Assembly (NCBI GenBank): GCA_937996235.1
Contig: CALKVK010000033.1
Span: forward strand, 186,001-250,000
From: an uncultured bacterium
Lineage (GTDB): Bacteria; Planctomycetota; JAJSAM01; JAJVHW01
Reading direction: 5' to 3'
DNA length: 64,000 nt
The translations under genes and the position numbers were made by a program. The first letter of the stretch is position 1, and every line of letters starts with the position of its first letter. The notes beneath the pieces were generated by a model. It ran no database searches, was not told where the DNA came from, and saw only the letters and a list, made by a program, of their open reading frames with translations. This document shows positions 1 to 11,366 of this stretch, piece after piece.

Positions 1-105
1 CGCGAGCGCGTCGAGCCAGGGCGTCTCCGCGCGCGCGAGGCCGCCGAACCCCGTGCGGTCGGCCCGCAGGTCGTCGATCACGACGAGCAGGAGGTTCGGA
101 GGCAT
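1..105 (-). CDS. Type I sulfatase, N-terminal fragment (runs off left edge)
   Basis: Only the first 35 codons lie inside the window; the gene continues leftward. The start reads MPPNLLLVVIDDLRADRTG, which matches the first beta strand and metal-binding Asp-Asp (residues 11-12) of the sulfatase/alkaline phosphatase superfamily; the family hydrolyses sulfate esters at a calcium and formylglycine site. The catalytic Cys/Ser-x-Pro-x-Arg motif would lie beyond the edge, so activity cannot be judged. No signal peptide precedes the domain, so a cytoplasmic sulfatase-like protein, or a related phosphoglycerol transferase or phosphodiesterase, is possible. No strong ribosome binding site is visible; the ATG was chosen because it sits directly before the conserved strand. 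Confidence 0.75.
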   Translation of the reverse strand, partial: MPPNLLLVVIDDLRADRTGFGGLARAETPWLDALA

Positions 106-429
106 CCCAAGAAGAGACGCCGCGCGCCCGCGGCGGGCGAGGGATTCCCACTCGGCGCCCGGCTCAGGCGCGCGAGCAGGGGGTCAGGTGGCGGGCTGCA
201 GGCGCGCCGCGACCGGCCCGGAAAGCGCGCCGCCCCGCGGCCGATCGGGCCGCGGGGCGGGTGCCGGGGAAGCGACGCATGGGAAGGGAAGGGATAGGGA
301 AGGGAGGGCGTCAGCTTTACGCGAGGTTCGCGACCCCGGCACCCCTCCTAACCCCCGCGGCGCCCGGCGCATTCCGCGGGCGGCCGCCGCGGCGCGACGG
401 CGTGGGGCGCGGGCGCCGCGCCGAGCCTG
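106..429. other. Intergenic stretch with one strong hairpin
   Basis: I see no coding signal in either direction. The main content is the perfect GC-rich hairpin listed separately. The rest is low-complexity GC-rich sequence. It separates the sulfatase start from the end of the small hypothetical gene, both on the minus strand. Confidence 0.5.
231..259. terminator. Perfect 12-bp stem hairpin, likely terminator of the upstream minus-strand gene
   Basis: CGCCCCGCGGCC (231-242) and GGCCGCGGGGCG (248-259) are exact reverse complements around the loop GATCG. No T-tract follows on either side. It lies about 170 bases past the stop of the minus-strand hypothetical gene and before the sulfatase, so an intrinsic-like terminator or processing hairpin is the simplest reading. 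Confidence 0.5.
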
Positions 430-801
430 TCAGAGCGGGGCGTCGGCCACGTCCGGGGCAGCGCCGCCCTCGTCCGCGGGCGTCAGCCCGCGGCCCGCGA
501 GCATGCGGCGCACGCGCTCGCGGCGCTCCTCCGGCGTCATGTCGGCCCACGGGTTCCGACGCGGCCGGCCGGACTTCGTCAACTTGGGGCCCCGCGACGC
601 AGCCGGCGGCGACGAGGCCGCGAACTCGGCCGCCGCGGCGCGCACCGGAGACCGCGCCGTGGGGGCGTCGTCCGAGACGAACCGGCGGACCTCGGCGAAC
701 GCCTCGCGGCGGCCGGCCTCGCGCGCGGCGACGACCAGGTCGTCGAGTCGCGCCACCAGCTCCTTCACGATCTCCTCGGGCGTGCTCTCGGGGCGCGGCA
801 T
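430..801 (-). CDS. Small conserved-type hypothetical protein, 123 aa
   Basis: Function unknown. The ATG is preceded by AGGAG at a five-base distance, which decides this start over the longer upstream frame. The N-terminal 50 residues are predicted helical and charged (EEIVKELVARLDDLVVAAREA), a possible short coiled coil. A basic linker follows (KLTKSGRPRRNPW), then a C-terminal helix MTPEERRERVRRMLAGRGL. The MTPEERR-type tail recurs in small proteins of planctomycetes and related groups, but I know of no assigned role. There is no membrane segment, signal peptide or metal motif. The basic linker could bind nucleic acid; that is only inference. It is transcribed away from the anti-sigma/sigma pair. 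Confidence 0.7.
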   Translation of the reverse strand: MPRPESTPEEIVKELVARLDDLVVAAREAGRREAFAEVRRFVSDDAPTARSPVRAAAAEFAASSPPAASRGPKLTKSGRPRRNPWADMTPEERRERVRRMLAGRGLTPADEGGAAPDVADAPL

Positions 802-1185
802 GGGACTCCTCGCGGCGTCTGTGGCGAGCGGGCGTCGTCGGCTCCGGCGCCGGCGCTCCCCCGCGCCGCGCCGCGGGCGCGCCGCCCGCGGCCGCCCGTC
901 TTCCACGGGCACACTCTCGCACGGCCGGGCGACAGCCTGGGAGGGGCGGGCCGAGGGCTGAGGGCGGGGGCGCGGCGGCACCGGCGGCACCGGCAGCACC
1001 GGCGGCTCGGCAGCCGGCCAGGCTCGGTGGCGAGACGGCGCGCCACGGCGTGCCGCCGCACCGCGACGTGTGGCGGAGGATCGACGTCCGCGATGTGGAG
1101 AATCGTCGACATTCGGCAAAAGCCGCGTTCACCCCACGCCATATCCGGGTGGTTCCGACGCCGTCGGACCGCCGCCGGAGACGTC
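802..1185. other. Divergent promoter region with a short 9-bp tandem repeat
   Basis: This gap separates the minus-strand hypothetical gene from the anti-sigma gene. It contains 3.7 copies of the 9-bp unit GGCGGCACC at 974-1006. A possible -10 hexamer TATCCG lies near 1141, giving a leader of about 40 bases before the anti-sigma start. I see no convincing small gene. Confidence 0.4.
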
Positions 1186-1374
1186 ATGAAGCCCATCGAC
1201 GACGTCGAGCTCCACCCCGAGGCCTGGATCGCGGACTACGCCGCCGGCAGGCTCGAATCGGGCTGCGAGACCGCCCTCGAGACGCACCTCGTCAGCTGCG
1301 ACCGCTGCTTCGCGGTGTACGTCGCGAACCTCCTGTTCGACGACGAGCCGGCCCCCGCGCACCGTTCGGCATAG
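1186..1374 (+). CDS. Putative zinc-binding anti-sigma factor (ZAS/zf-HC2 type), 62 aa
   Basis: A very short soluble protein whose central motif is H34-x3-C38-x2-C41 (HLVSCDRC), the signature of zinc-binding anti-sigma domains that clamp ECF sigma factors. A His at residue 10 could supply the fourth ligand. Unlike many relatives it has no transmembrane helix or periplasmic sensor; it ends 21 residues after the motif. The ATG is preceded by GGAG at five bases. It lies 60 bases upstream of a sigma factor gene on the same strand, so the two are probably an anti-sigma/sigma pair with cytoplasmic signal sensing (for example redox or zinc). Pairing is inferred from position and motif. Confidence 0.72.
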   Translation: MKPIDDVELHPEAWIADYAAGRLESGCETALETHLVSCDRCFAVYVANLLFDDEPAPAHRSA

Positions 1375-1434
1375 CAGTTGCCTTCCCTCCCCTCGCCGCG
1401 CCCGCTGACGGCGCGAGCGGAGAGGAAGAGCAGC

Positions 1435-2061
1435 ATGTCGCGGACGACCTCGGATCGCACGGCGGCGGCCACCCGGTCGCGCCTCGCCCACGCCGGCGAG
1501 GACACCTCCCACCGCGCGCTGATGGAGGCCCTCTCCGACGCCGAGCGCCTGGCGGGGCTGCACTCGAAGGTCTGCTTCATCGCGCGTGCGCGCTACGGCA
1601 TCCGCCCGCAGGACGCGGACGACATCTTCCACGAGTCGATCCAGACCTACCTGGGCGTGTTCTCGCGCTACCCCGAGGGCGACAACCACTTCGGCCTGCT
1701 GGTCGGCATCTTCCACAAGAAGTGCCTCGAGCACCTGAGCGCGCGCGAGCGCGACGGCCGCGCCGCGAGGCGCTTCGTGGACCGCCTGCGCCGCGACCGT
1801 CCCGTCGTCGCGCGCGGCGAGGACCCGAAGGGCCCCGTGGTCGACCGCGTGATCCGCGGCGAGGACGCCGAGCTGATCCGCGCCGCGATCGCCGCTCTCT
1901 CGGACGAGGCGCGCGAACTGCTCCTCGCGCTGGCGGAGGGCCGCGCCTCGCGGCTCGAGCTGATCGAGGCGCTCGGGATCAACCGCAACACGTTCGACAC
2001 GCGCCTCCGCGCGAGCCGCCTGCGCCTGAAGGCGACGCTCGAGCAGCGCGGCGTCCTCTGA
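1435..2061 (+). CDS. RNA polymerase sigma factor, ECF-like sigma-70 family, 208 aa
   Basis: Residues 45-100 fit sigma region 2 (core binding and -10 recognition), including RYGIRPQDADDIFHES, where the Asp-Asp/Glu pattern is typical. Residues 148-204 fit region 4, with a helix-turn-helix around RLELIEALGINRNTFDTRLR followed by RASRLRLK. A charged linker (about 103-145) joins them. The gene has a purine-rich site (GAGAGGAAGAG) before the ATG at 1435, which favours this start over an ATG 57 bases upstream. It directly follows the zinc-finger anti-sigma gene. The target regulon cannot be read from sequence; the neighbouring KSCG-repeat protein gene is one candidate because it lies next downstream. 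Confidence 0.82.
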   Translation: MSRTTSDRTAAATRSRLAHAGEDTSHRALMEALSDAERLAGLHSKVCFIARARYGIRPQDADDIFHESIQTYLGVFSRYPEGDNHFGLLVGIFHKKCLEHLSARERDGRAARRFVDRLRRDRPVVARGEDPKGPVVDRVIRGEDAELIRAAIAALSDEARELLLALAEGRASRLELIEALGINRNTFDTRLRASRLRLKATLEQRGVL

Positions 2062-2193
2062 GCGCCACGCCGCCGCGCGGCGCACCCGCGACGGGCCCGA
2101 GCCTGGGCTGAGCCTGCGGTCACGTCCCGGCCCCGGCGCGGCTCGCGCGACTGAGATTCCGTCGCGGGGATCGTCCGCCGCTGCCGATATCCT

Positions 2194-2341
2194 GCCCGCT
2201 CGGAATAGAGCCTCGGCCAGCGCGGTTTGGGGCTCGCGGCGACGACGCGGAGACCGCCGCGTCCCGCATCCCGCGCACGCGGGAACGACGAGAAGCGGTT
2301 GGACGGGCCCTTCGAGGCCCGACGTCTGGAGGGAGTCCCGA
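2194..2341 (+). promoter_or_regulatory. Possible long 5' leader of the KSCG-repeat gene with two hairpins
   Basis: A TATCCT hexamer (2188-2193) is the best -10-like element upstream, implying a leader of about 140 bases. Within it are TCCCGCG/CGCGGGA (2269-2284) and GGGCC/GGCCC (2305-2320), the second just before the GGAGGGAG ribosome binding site. Such a layout could allow translational control, but no known riboswitch class is recognised. Confidence 0.3.
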
Positions 2342-2590
2342 ATGGAGAAGTCGAAGGTCTTCGGCGCCCTGCGCGCCACCACGCTCGCGGCCCTTGCGGC
2401 CGGCGGTCTGATGTTCGCGACGACGGCCTGCTGCCACACCGGCACGGCGAAGGCGCACGACGCCGGCGAGAAGAGCTGCGGTGCGAAGAGCTGCGGCGAG
2501 AAGTCGTGCGGCGAGAAGAGCTGCGGCGAGAAGAGCTGCGGTGAGAAGTCGTGCGGCGAGAAGAGCTGCGGCCAGAAGAGCTGCGGCTAG
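2342..2590 (+). CDS. Secreted Cys-rich protein of eight KSCG pentapeptide repeats, 82 aa
   Basis: Residues 1-30 look like an export signal with a hydrophobic core (ALAAGGLMFATTACC); Cys30 could be a lipoprotein cysteine though the lipobox is imperfect. Residues 42-82 are eight pentapeptides of the form G-E/A/Q-K-S-C, ending CG. The pattern recalls HvfA-type precursors, whose EGKCG repeats are modified by MNIO (DUF692) enzymes to copper-binding oxazolone/thioamide groups, and more generally metal-binding Cys-rich proteins. No MNIO enzyme or HvfC-like partner is encoded in the window, so modification is unproven. A strong GGAGGGAG site precedes the ATG. Neighbours are a BFD-like ferredoxin and a YceI protein, compatible with metal or redox stress but not proof. 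A simple metallothionein-like lipoprotein is the alternative. Confidence 0.8.
   Translation: MEKSKVFGALRATTLAALAAGGLMFATTACCHTGTAKAHDAGEKSCGAKSCGEKSCGEKSCGEKSCGEKSCGEKSCGQKSCG
2465..2587 (+). repeat. 15-bp coding tandem repeat (eight units) with 45-bp higher-order period
   Basis: The eight units encode GEKSC-type pentapeptides. The serine codon runs AGC, AGC, TCG, AGC, AGC, TCG, AGC, AGC, so the array has a period of three units. This indicates growth by 45-bp duplications and suggests copy number varies between strains. Confidence 0.85.
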
Positions 2591-2699
2591 TCCTCCGGAC
2601 GCGACGAGATCGAAGCGCGGCGTCCGCCCCTCGGGGCGGGCGCCGTTGCGCGTTTCCGGGGCGCAGGCGACGGCTCGCGGTCGCTGCCGCGCGGCCGCC

Positions 2700-3008
2700 T
2701 CAGGCGGGCGGCGGGTCGCCCCCGCCGCGCGGGTCGGGGTCGCCCGCGGCGAGACGCGCGCGGTAGGCCGCCCGCCGCGCCTTGTACTCCTCGGCGCTCA
2801 TCGCGGGCTCGGGCTCGCGCCCGGCCATGACGGCCTCGTGGATGCGCTCGAGGAAGGGGATGCACCACCCGCAGCCCGTGCCCGCGGAGAGGCACTGCGA
2901 GACGAGCGACACGACGCGCGGACGCTCGCGCCGCACGTAGCGCACGACCTTCGCGCGCGACACGTGGAAGCAGATGCAGAGCTCGGCGTCTTCGTCGTCG
3001 GGGAGCAT
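2700..3008 (-). CDS. BFD-like [2Fe-2S]-binding protein, 102 aa
   Basis: Cysteines sit at C11-x-C13 near the N-terminus and C46-x2-C49 later, with the intervening helix-rich stretch and the AGTGCGWC signature of the bacterioferritin-associated ferredoxin (BFD/Fer2_BFD) fold. Family members ligate a 2Fe-2S cluster and pass electrons, for example to mobilise iron from bacterioferritin, or serve as small domains of larger oxidoreductases. The C-terminal third (from about residue 65) is a charged helix and a Gly/Pro-rich tail not needed for the fold. It is on the opposite strand to its neighbours, and no bacterioferritin gene is in view, so its partner is unknown. Start chosen at the ATG eleven codons before the first cysteine. 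Confidence 0.82.
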   Translation of the reverse strand: MLPDDEDAELCICFHVSRAKVVRYVRRERPRVVSLVSQCLSAGTGCGWCIPFLERIHEAVMAGREPEPAMSAEEYKARRAAYRARLAAGDPDPRGGGDPPPA

Positions 3009-3272
3009 GGCGTCTCGCCGCCAAGAGAGCAGCGGGGCGCGGGCGCGCGCAGGAAAGTCGCCGCGCCGCCGCGGCGGGCCGGGGAATGCGCTCCGCGGCG
3101 CGCCTGTTGGGTTGGGGGCGCGGCACCCGCCGCGCGACGAGCGGACGAGGACACGGGACGGGACGCCGCGTGGGCGACGACCGGTCCGCTCGAGGCACGG
3201 CCTGCCGGCGCCGCCGGTCCAGGCGAGGACGCGCTCCGGCGCGCGACGGGATCGACCCGGGGAGAGGATCGC

Positions 3273-3920
3273 ATGCGCAAGTGGATGATCGTGGGCGCGT
3301 TCGCGCTCGCAGCGGGGCTGGCCGTGGGAGGCCGCGCGGCGGCCGAGGACGGCGGCACGAAGTTCTGGTTCGGCACGGCCACCAAGCACACGAACATCGC
3401 GTTCGTCTCGGAGGCCGAGATCGAGACGATCAACGGCATGTGCCACGAGATGAGCGGCTCGTGCGCGCTCGACTTCGAGGCGCTCTCCGGCTCGTGCGCG
3501 CTGACGATCCCCGTCGCGTCGCTCCAGACGGGCATCCCGACGCGCGACGAGCACCTGCGCAGCGACGCGTGGCTCGACGCCGAGAAGCACCCCGACATCA
3601 CGCTCACGAGCGACGCGATCACGCTGAAGGCGAAGGACGCGGCGAAGGGGCTCTACACCGCGACGCTGAAGGCGAAGCTCACGATCCACGGCGTCACGAA
3701 GGAGCGCGAGCTCACGGCCGACGTCCTGAAGCTGCCCGAGGCGGTCGCGCGCAAGGTCGGCGACGGCGAGTGGGTGCGCGTCACGTCGAAGTTCGACGTC
3801 AAGCTCGGCGACCACGACGTGAAGATCCCGAACCCCGAGACGGTCGGACCGAAGGTCAGCGAGACGTGGAGCATCAGCTTCTCGGCGTTCGCGACCACGA
3901 CGCCGCCGAAGAAGCGCTGA
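3273..3920 (+). CDS. YceI family periplasmic protein, 215 aa
   Basis: An N-terminal signal peptide (residues 1-24, MRKWMIVGAFALAAGLA then AAA-ED) is followed by the YceI lipocalin-like beta barrel. Characteristic pieces are the early GTATKHTNIAFVSEAEIET strand, SGSCALTIPVASLQTG, RDEHLRSDAWLDAEKHPDI and the later LTIHGVTKERELTADV. YceI proteins bind polyisoprenoids or other amphiphiles in the periplasm. An extra insert with cysteines (NGMCHEMSGSC) near residue 55 is unusual and could form a disulfide. A GGGGAGAGG site precedes the ATG. The next gene starts 7 bases after the stop, so the two are probably cotranscribed. Confidence 0.88.
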   Translation: MRKWMIVGAFALAAGLAVGGRAAAEDGGTKFWFGTATKHTNIAFVSEAEIETINGMCHEMSGSCALDFEALSGSCALTIPVASLQTGIPTRDEHLRSDAWLDAEKHPDITLTSDAITLKAKDAAKGLYTATLKAKLTIHGVTKERELTADVLKLPEAVARKVGDGEWVRVTSKFDVKLGDHDVKIPNPETVGPKVSETWSISFSAFATTTPPKKR

Positions 3921-3927
3921 GCCCCCG

Positions 3928-4398
3928 ATGCGCACGCTCCTCCACGTGCTGCTCGTCGCAGCGGCGCTGGCGATCCTCGCGTACCCGACGGCCGTGCTCC
4001 TCGACAAGGTGTACGGCCAGGACGTCGTGCTCGTCTCGCTGAACGACGCGGAGACCCAGGAGACGAACCGTCAGCTCTTCGAGCTGACGGTCGATCCCGG
4101 CTCGCTGAAGCCGGCGGAGCTCCGCGCGCAGGTCGTCGCGATCTACGGCGTGGACCCGAAGCCGGGCGAGACGGAGCGCGTGCTCGTGTTCGACGACGCG
4201 CGCGTCATCCGCCCCGCGGAACTGCCCGACCTGGCGCTCATGCAGTCCGGCGCCGACGCGAACGGCGACTACCCGTACCAGGCCCAGTCCGCGCGGTACC
4301 TCGCCGGGTCCGTGACGCTCGGCGGCTTCGTCGCCGCGATCGTGCTGCTGCTCGTGCGTGCGCGTGTCATGCGGCACGGCGCGCCGGCGGCCGCCTGA
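3928..4398 (+). CDS. Two-helix membrane protein of unknown function, 156 aa
   Basis: Not recognised. One hydrophobic segment lies at residues 4-25 and another at about 126-146 (VTLGGFVAAIVLLLVRA), leaving a roughly 100-residue soluble loop with mixed alpha/beta character between them. The topology suggests an inner-membrane protein with a periplasmic loop. It follows the YceI gene by only 7 bases, so the pair likely forms an operon and this protein may help an envelope function of the YceI protein; that is inference from spacing. The ATG is the only start close to the first hydrophobic segment. Confidence 0.75.
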   Translation: MRTLLHVLLVAAALAILAYPTAVLLDKVYGQDVVLVSLNDAETQETNRQLFELTVDPGSLKPAELRAQVVAIYGVDPKPGETERVLVFDDARVIRPAELPDLALMQSGADANGDYPYQAQSARYLAGSVTLGGFVAAIVLLLVRARVMRHGAPAAA

Positions 4399-4413
4399 GA
4401 CGCGGGGCGACGT

Positions 4414-4455
4414 GGCGGGCGGCGCCGACCGCGCGAGCGGGAGGCGCCGCCCGCC
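4414..4455. terminator. Bidirectional hairpin between convergent genes (13-bp perfect stem)
   Basis: GGCGGGCGGCGCC (4414-4426) pairs exactly with GGCGCCGCCCGCC (4443-4455) around a 16-base loop. It fills the gap between the converging membrane-protein and kinase genes, and probably stops transcription from both sides although no T-tract is present. Confidence 0.65.
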
Positions 4456-4474
4456 CTGATTCGGCGCGCCGCCT

Positions 4475-6325
<1,851 letters not shown>

Positions 6326-6419
6326 GCGCGGGGGCTCCCGAGTGTTGTCAGGATGCAGCAGGGCCGAGCGGCGCCAGCATAGCGACGGCCGTGCGCTGCC
6401 GACACCGGAGACGTCGGCG

Positions 6420-6434
6420 GTCACGGTACGTGAC
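6420..6434. promoter_or_regulatory. 15-bp palindrome between kinase and clpC genes
   Basis: GTCACG-GTA-CGTGAC is a perfect inverted repeat with 6-bp arms. It lies about 70 bases upstream of the clpC -10-like element and about 95 bases upstream of the kinase start, so it could be an operator shared by the divergent genes. No known regulator can be assigned. Confidence 0.35.
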
Positions 6435-6504
6435 GAGGCGTCAGGCGAGTGGCGTCGCGCGGCGGTCGCGCCCGGATGGTCCGGGTCGGTCCGAGCCTGG
6501 AGGC

Positions 6505-6510
6505 TACACT
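6505..6510 (+). promoter_or_regulatory. Putative clpC -10 element TACACT
   Basis: TACACT sits 49 bases before the clpC ATG, followed by a leader with GGAGG near the start. It fits the TANNNT hexamer seen before many genes in this window. No clear TTGACA-like -35 is present. Confidence 0.4.
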
Positions 6511-6559
6511 GGCGCGCGCGCGGCACGGTATTCGCCGGGGTCGCGTCGGAGGTCCACGC

Positions 6560-9133
<2,574 letters not shown>

Positions 9134-9196
9134 CCCGGGCGGCCTGCCCGCGCGCCGGGCGATCCATTTCCGACCTCGGCCGTTAGCCTCCCCTGG

Positions 9197-9315
9197 CCCG
9201 ACCTTCTCACGACGATTCACGCATCTGAGCGGTCCACGGCGCCGCAGGCAGGCCGAGGCTGGATCGCGCCGACGTGGTCGTCACCACGTGCGCGAGCCTC
9301 GTGAGAAGGGCGGGC
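9197..9315 (+). repeat. Inverted-repeat-bounded dispersed element, short copy (119 bp)
   Basis: The two ends form imperfect terminal inverted repeats of about 27 bp: CCCGACCTTCTCACGACG at the left, and the reverse complement of TCGTGAGAAGGGCGGGC at the right. The outer 50 bp on each side match the longer copy at 43358-43591 with few mismatches (for example CTGAGCGGTCC near the left end, and TGCGCGAGCCTCGTGAGAAGG at the right end). The internal part present in the longer copy is missing here. It lies between clpC and the YdjY gene and carries no gene. Confidence 0.75.
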
Positions 9316-9354
9316 GAGGCGGGCGCACGCCCACGCTCGAGGAGGTCACGGTCC

Positions 9355-10413
9355 ATGTCCGAGCCCGACGCGCCCCGGCGCAGCTCCCCTGCCGTCGCGT
9401 GGACCGCCGGCGCCGTGAGCGTCGTGCTGGTCCTGCAGGTGCTCTCCGCGTGGCGCGTGCGCACGGCGGAGCAGCGGCTCGACGAGCTCGGCGCGCGCCT
9501 CGAGAAGGCGGCCGTCGAGCTCGAGCAGGTGCCGCGCCGCATCGAGGCGCTCGAGGCGCGGCTCGAGCCCGTGATGCGGCTCGCGGACGAGTGGGACATG
9601 CTCGTGGACGACGTCCAGAAGACCGGGCGCCGCATCGACGACGTGATCCGCACGCTGGAGGACCGCGACGGCTCCTCCGGGGGCGACGGCACGCCGCAGC
9701 CGCCGGAGCTGGACTGGACGCAGCCCGAGCTGTTCGAGGCGGCGCGGCGCGCCGCCGACGCCGTCGGGATCGAGCTCACGCCCGACGAGGTGCGCGTGCC
9801 CGCACGCTTCGCCCAGAAGCAGGGCGTGCTCGAGTACTTCGCCGTGCTGAAGGGCGGCAAGGAGCACGAGTCGCTGCTCTCGCTGACCGGGAACACGGGC
9901 GCCGACGAGCGCCGTCCGGCCGAGTTCGGCGCGCGCCTGAACAACGCCATCCAGGCGCTGGGCTTCCGCCGCGGGCAGCCGATCCGCTTCACGCCCACCG
10001 GCACGCGTCCCGCGCAGGGCGAGCCCGTCCACCTGTTCGTCGAGTGGCAGGAGGGCGGCGAGACCGTGGTCGTGCGCGCCGAGGACCTCGTCTGGGACCG
10101 CGAGCGCGACGCGCCGATGCAGCCCGGCTCGTGGGTCTACGTCGGCTCGAGCTGGATCGCGGACGGCGCGCCCGACGAGCTCGTGTTCGCCGCCGACATC
10201 ACCGGCGAGGCCGTCGCCACGTACTCGGCGGTGAACACGATCATCGACAACGTCGCGCCCGGCGCGCAGGACGACACCGTCTTCCTCGTCGCGACGCCGC
10301 GGCTGCCGGTGAACCCCGAGGGCCTCGCGCTGCTCATCCGCCGGACCGACCGGCTCCCGACGCGCACCTTCCCCGACCCGGCGCCGGCGGACGGCGGAGC
10401 GGGCGGCCGGTGA
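9355..10413 (+). CDS. YdjY domain-containing membrane-anchored protein, 352 aa
   Basis: An N-terminal transmembrane helix (about residues 14-32, AVAWTAGAVSVVLVLQVLSA) is followed by a predicted coiled coil (about 38-100, heptad-like QRLDELGARLEKAAVELE). The C-terminal half contains the YdjY domain, recognisable by LEYFAVLKGGKEHESLLSL, the ALGFRRGQP strand and WVYVGSSW. YdjY domains are frequent in planctomycetes and of unknown biochemical role, probably extracytoplasmic. GAGGAGG upstream supports the ATG at 9355; a longer frame would read through the repeat element. The next gene starts within its stop codon (GTGA), so it heads a coupled three-gene operon ending in inositol-phosphate synthase. 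Confidence 0.82.
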   Translation: MSEPDAPRRSSPAVAWTAGAVSVVLVLQVLSAWRVRTAEQRLDELGARLEKAAVELEQVPRRIEALEARLEPVMRLADEWDMLVDDVQKTGRRIDDVIRTLEDRDGSSGGDGTPQPPELDWTQPELFEAARRAADAVGIELTPDEVRVPARFAQKQGVLEYFAVLKGGKEHESLLSLTGNTGADERRPAEFGARLNNAIQALGFRRGQPIRFTPTGTRPAQGEPVHLFVEWQEGGETVVVRAEDLVWDRERDAPMQPGSWVYVGSSWIADGAPDELVFAADITGEAVATYSAVNTIIDNVAPGAQDDTVFLVATPRLPVNPEGLALLIRRTDRLPTRTFPDPAPADGGAGGR

Positions 10414-11366
10414 ACACGGCCGCGGCCGGCGGACTCGCGGCGGCGGAGCGCCTCGTGCGCGGCGCGCAGCGGCGGCTCGCGCTCGGTCGCGCGCTCGAAC
10501 GCGCCGCGGACGGTCTGCTCGCCGGGGCGGTGCTCGCCGCGCTCGGCGTGGCCGCCGGAGCGCTCGGACTCGTCGCCGGACCGTCGCCGGCGCTCCTCTG
10601 GCTCGCGGCGGCCGGGGCGGCCGCGGGGTTCGTCGCCGGCGCCCTGGCGCGACCCGACACCGCGCGCGCCGCACTCGCCCTCGACCGCGCGGCGCGCTCC
10701 GACGAGGCGTTCGTCTCGGCGCTCACCGCCGACGGCGCGGCGCCGGCGTTCCGCGAGCTCGCCGCGGCCTACGGACTCGCGGTCGTCGCGGGGCGGCGCC
10801 CGGCCGCGCTGCTGCCGCTGCCCGTGCCCGCGCGCGCCGTCCCGGCGGCCGCCGCGCTCGCGCTCGCCGTCGCCGTGCTCGTCGTCGCGGCACCGTCGGG
10901 CGACGCCGCCGCGCAGCCGCGCGCGCCCGAGGTGGTGGAGGGGACCGCGGGCGGCGGCGGCGCGGCGGGCGCGACCGACGCTCCCGGCGCGCGGCCCGGC
11001 GCGGCGGCCGTGCCCGTCCCGGGGACCCGCTCCGCGACCGACACGCCGCTGCCCGCGCTCCCGGGGGCGCCCACCGAGGACGAGGTCCGCCGCCTCGCCG
11101 AGGACCTCGCGGCGCGCGGGCTCGCTGCGGGTCGCGACGCCCTCGCCGCGCTCGCCCGCGGCGACGCGGCCGCGGCGGAGGAGCTGCTCCGCGCCGCGCT
11201 CGCGGCGCCGGGCGGAGCCGCCGGCGCGGCGGGGGGTGCGGCCGCCGCCGCCCGCGCCGGGGCACCCGGCCCCGGCGCGTGGAGCGTGCCGCGCTGGCCG
11301 CTGCGCTACGATCGGCAGGTGCGCGCCTGGCTGGAACAGTGCGCGCGGGACGCGGAGGCACGGTGA
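10410..11366 (+). CDS. Alanine-rich membrane protein of unknown function, 318 aa
   Basis: Not recognised. Starts with GTG overlapping the upstream stop (GTGA). Hydrophobic segments lie at about residues 36-56, 60-80 and 143-162. The stretch ALDRAARSDEAFVSALT between them resembles the pattern of DUF4175-type membrane proteins, but this is weak. The C-terminal half is low-complexity Ala/Gly/Pro sequence followed by a helical region (EDEVRRLAEDLAARGLAAG) and the end WLEQCARDAEAR. It sits between the YdjY protein and inositol-phosphate synthase with 4-base overlaps on both sides, so production of the three is coupled. The role is unknown. Confidence 0.65.
   Translation: MNTAAAGGLAAAERLVRGAQRRLALGRALERAADGLLAGAVLAALGVAAGALGLVAGPSPALLWLAAAGAAAGFVAGALARPDTARAALALDRAARSDEAFVSALTADGAAPAFRELAAAYGLAVVAGRRPAALLPLPVPARAVPAAAALALAVAVLVVAAPSGDAAAQPRAPEVVEGTAGGGGAAGATDAPGARPGAAAVPVPGTRSATDTPLPALPGAPTEDEVRRLAEDLAARGLAAGRDALAALARGDAAAAEELLRAALAAPGGAAGAAGGAAAAARAGAPGPGAWSVPRWPLRYDRQVRAWLEQCARDAEAR

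Noticed and set aside
53..961. Plus-strand frames over the first kilobase
   Set aside because: They are antisense to the sulfatase start and the small hypothetical gene, and have the Arg/Ala/Pro composition typical of shadow frames.
974..1006. 9-bp tandem repeat as a possible small CRISPR or coding array
   Set aside because: Fewer than four short GC-rich units without spacers; simple sequence slippage.
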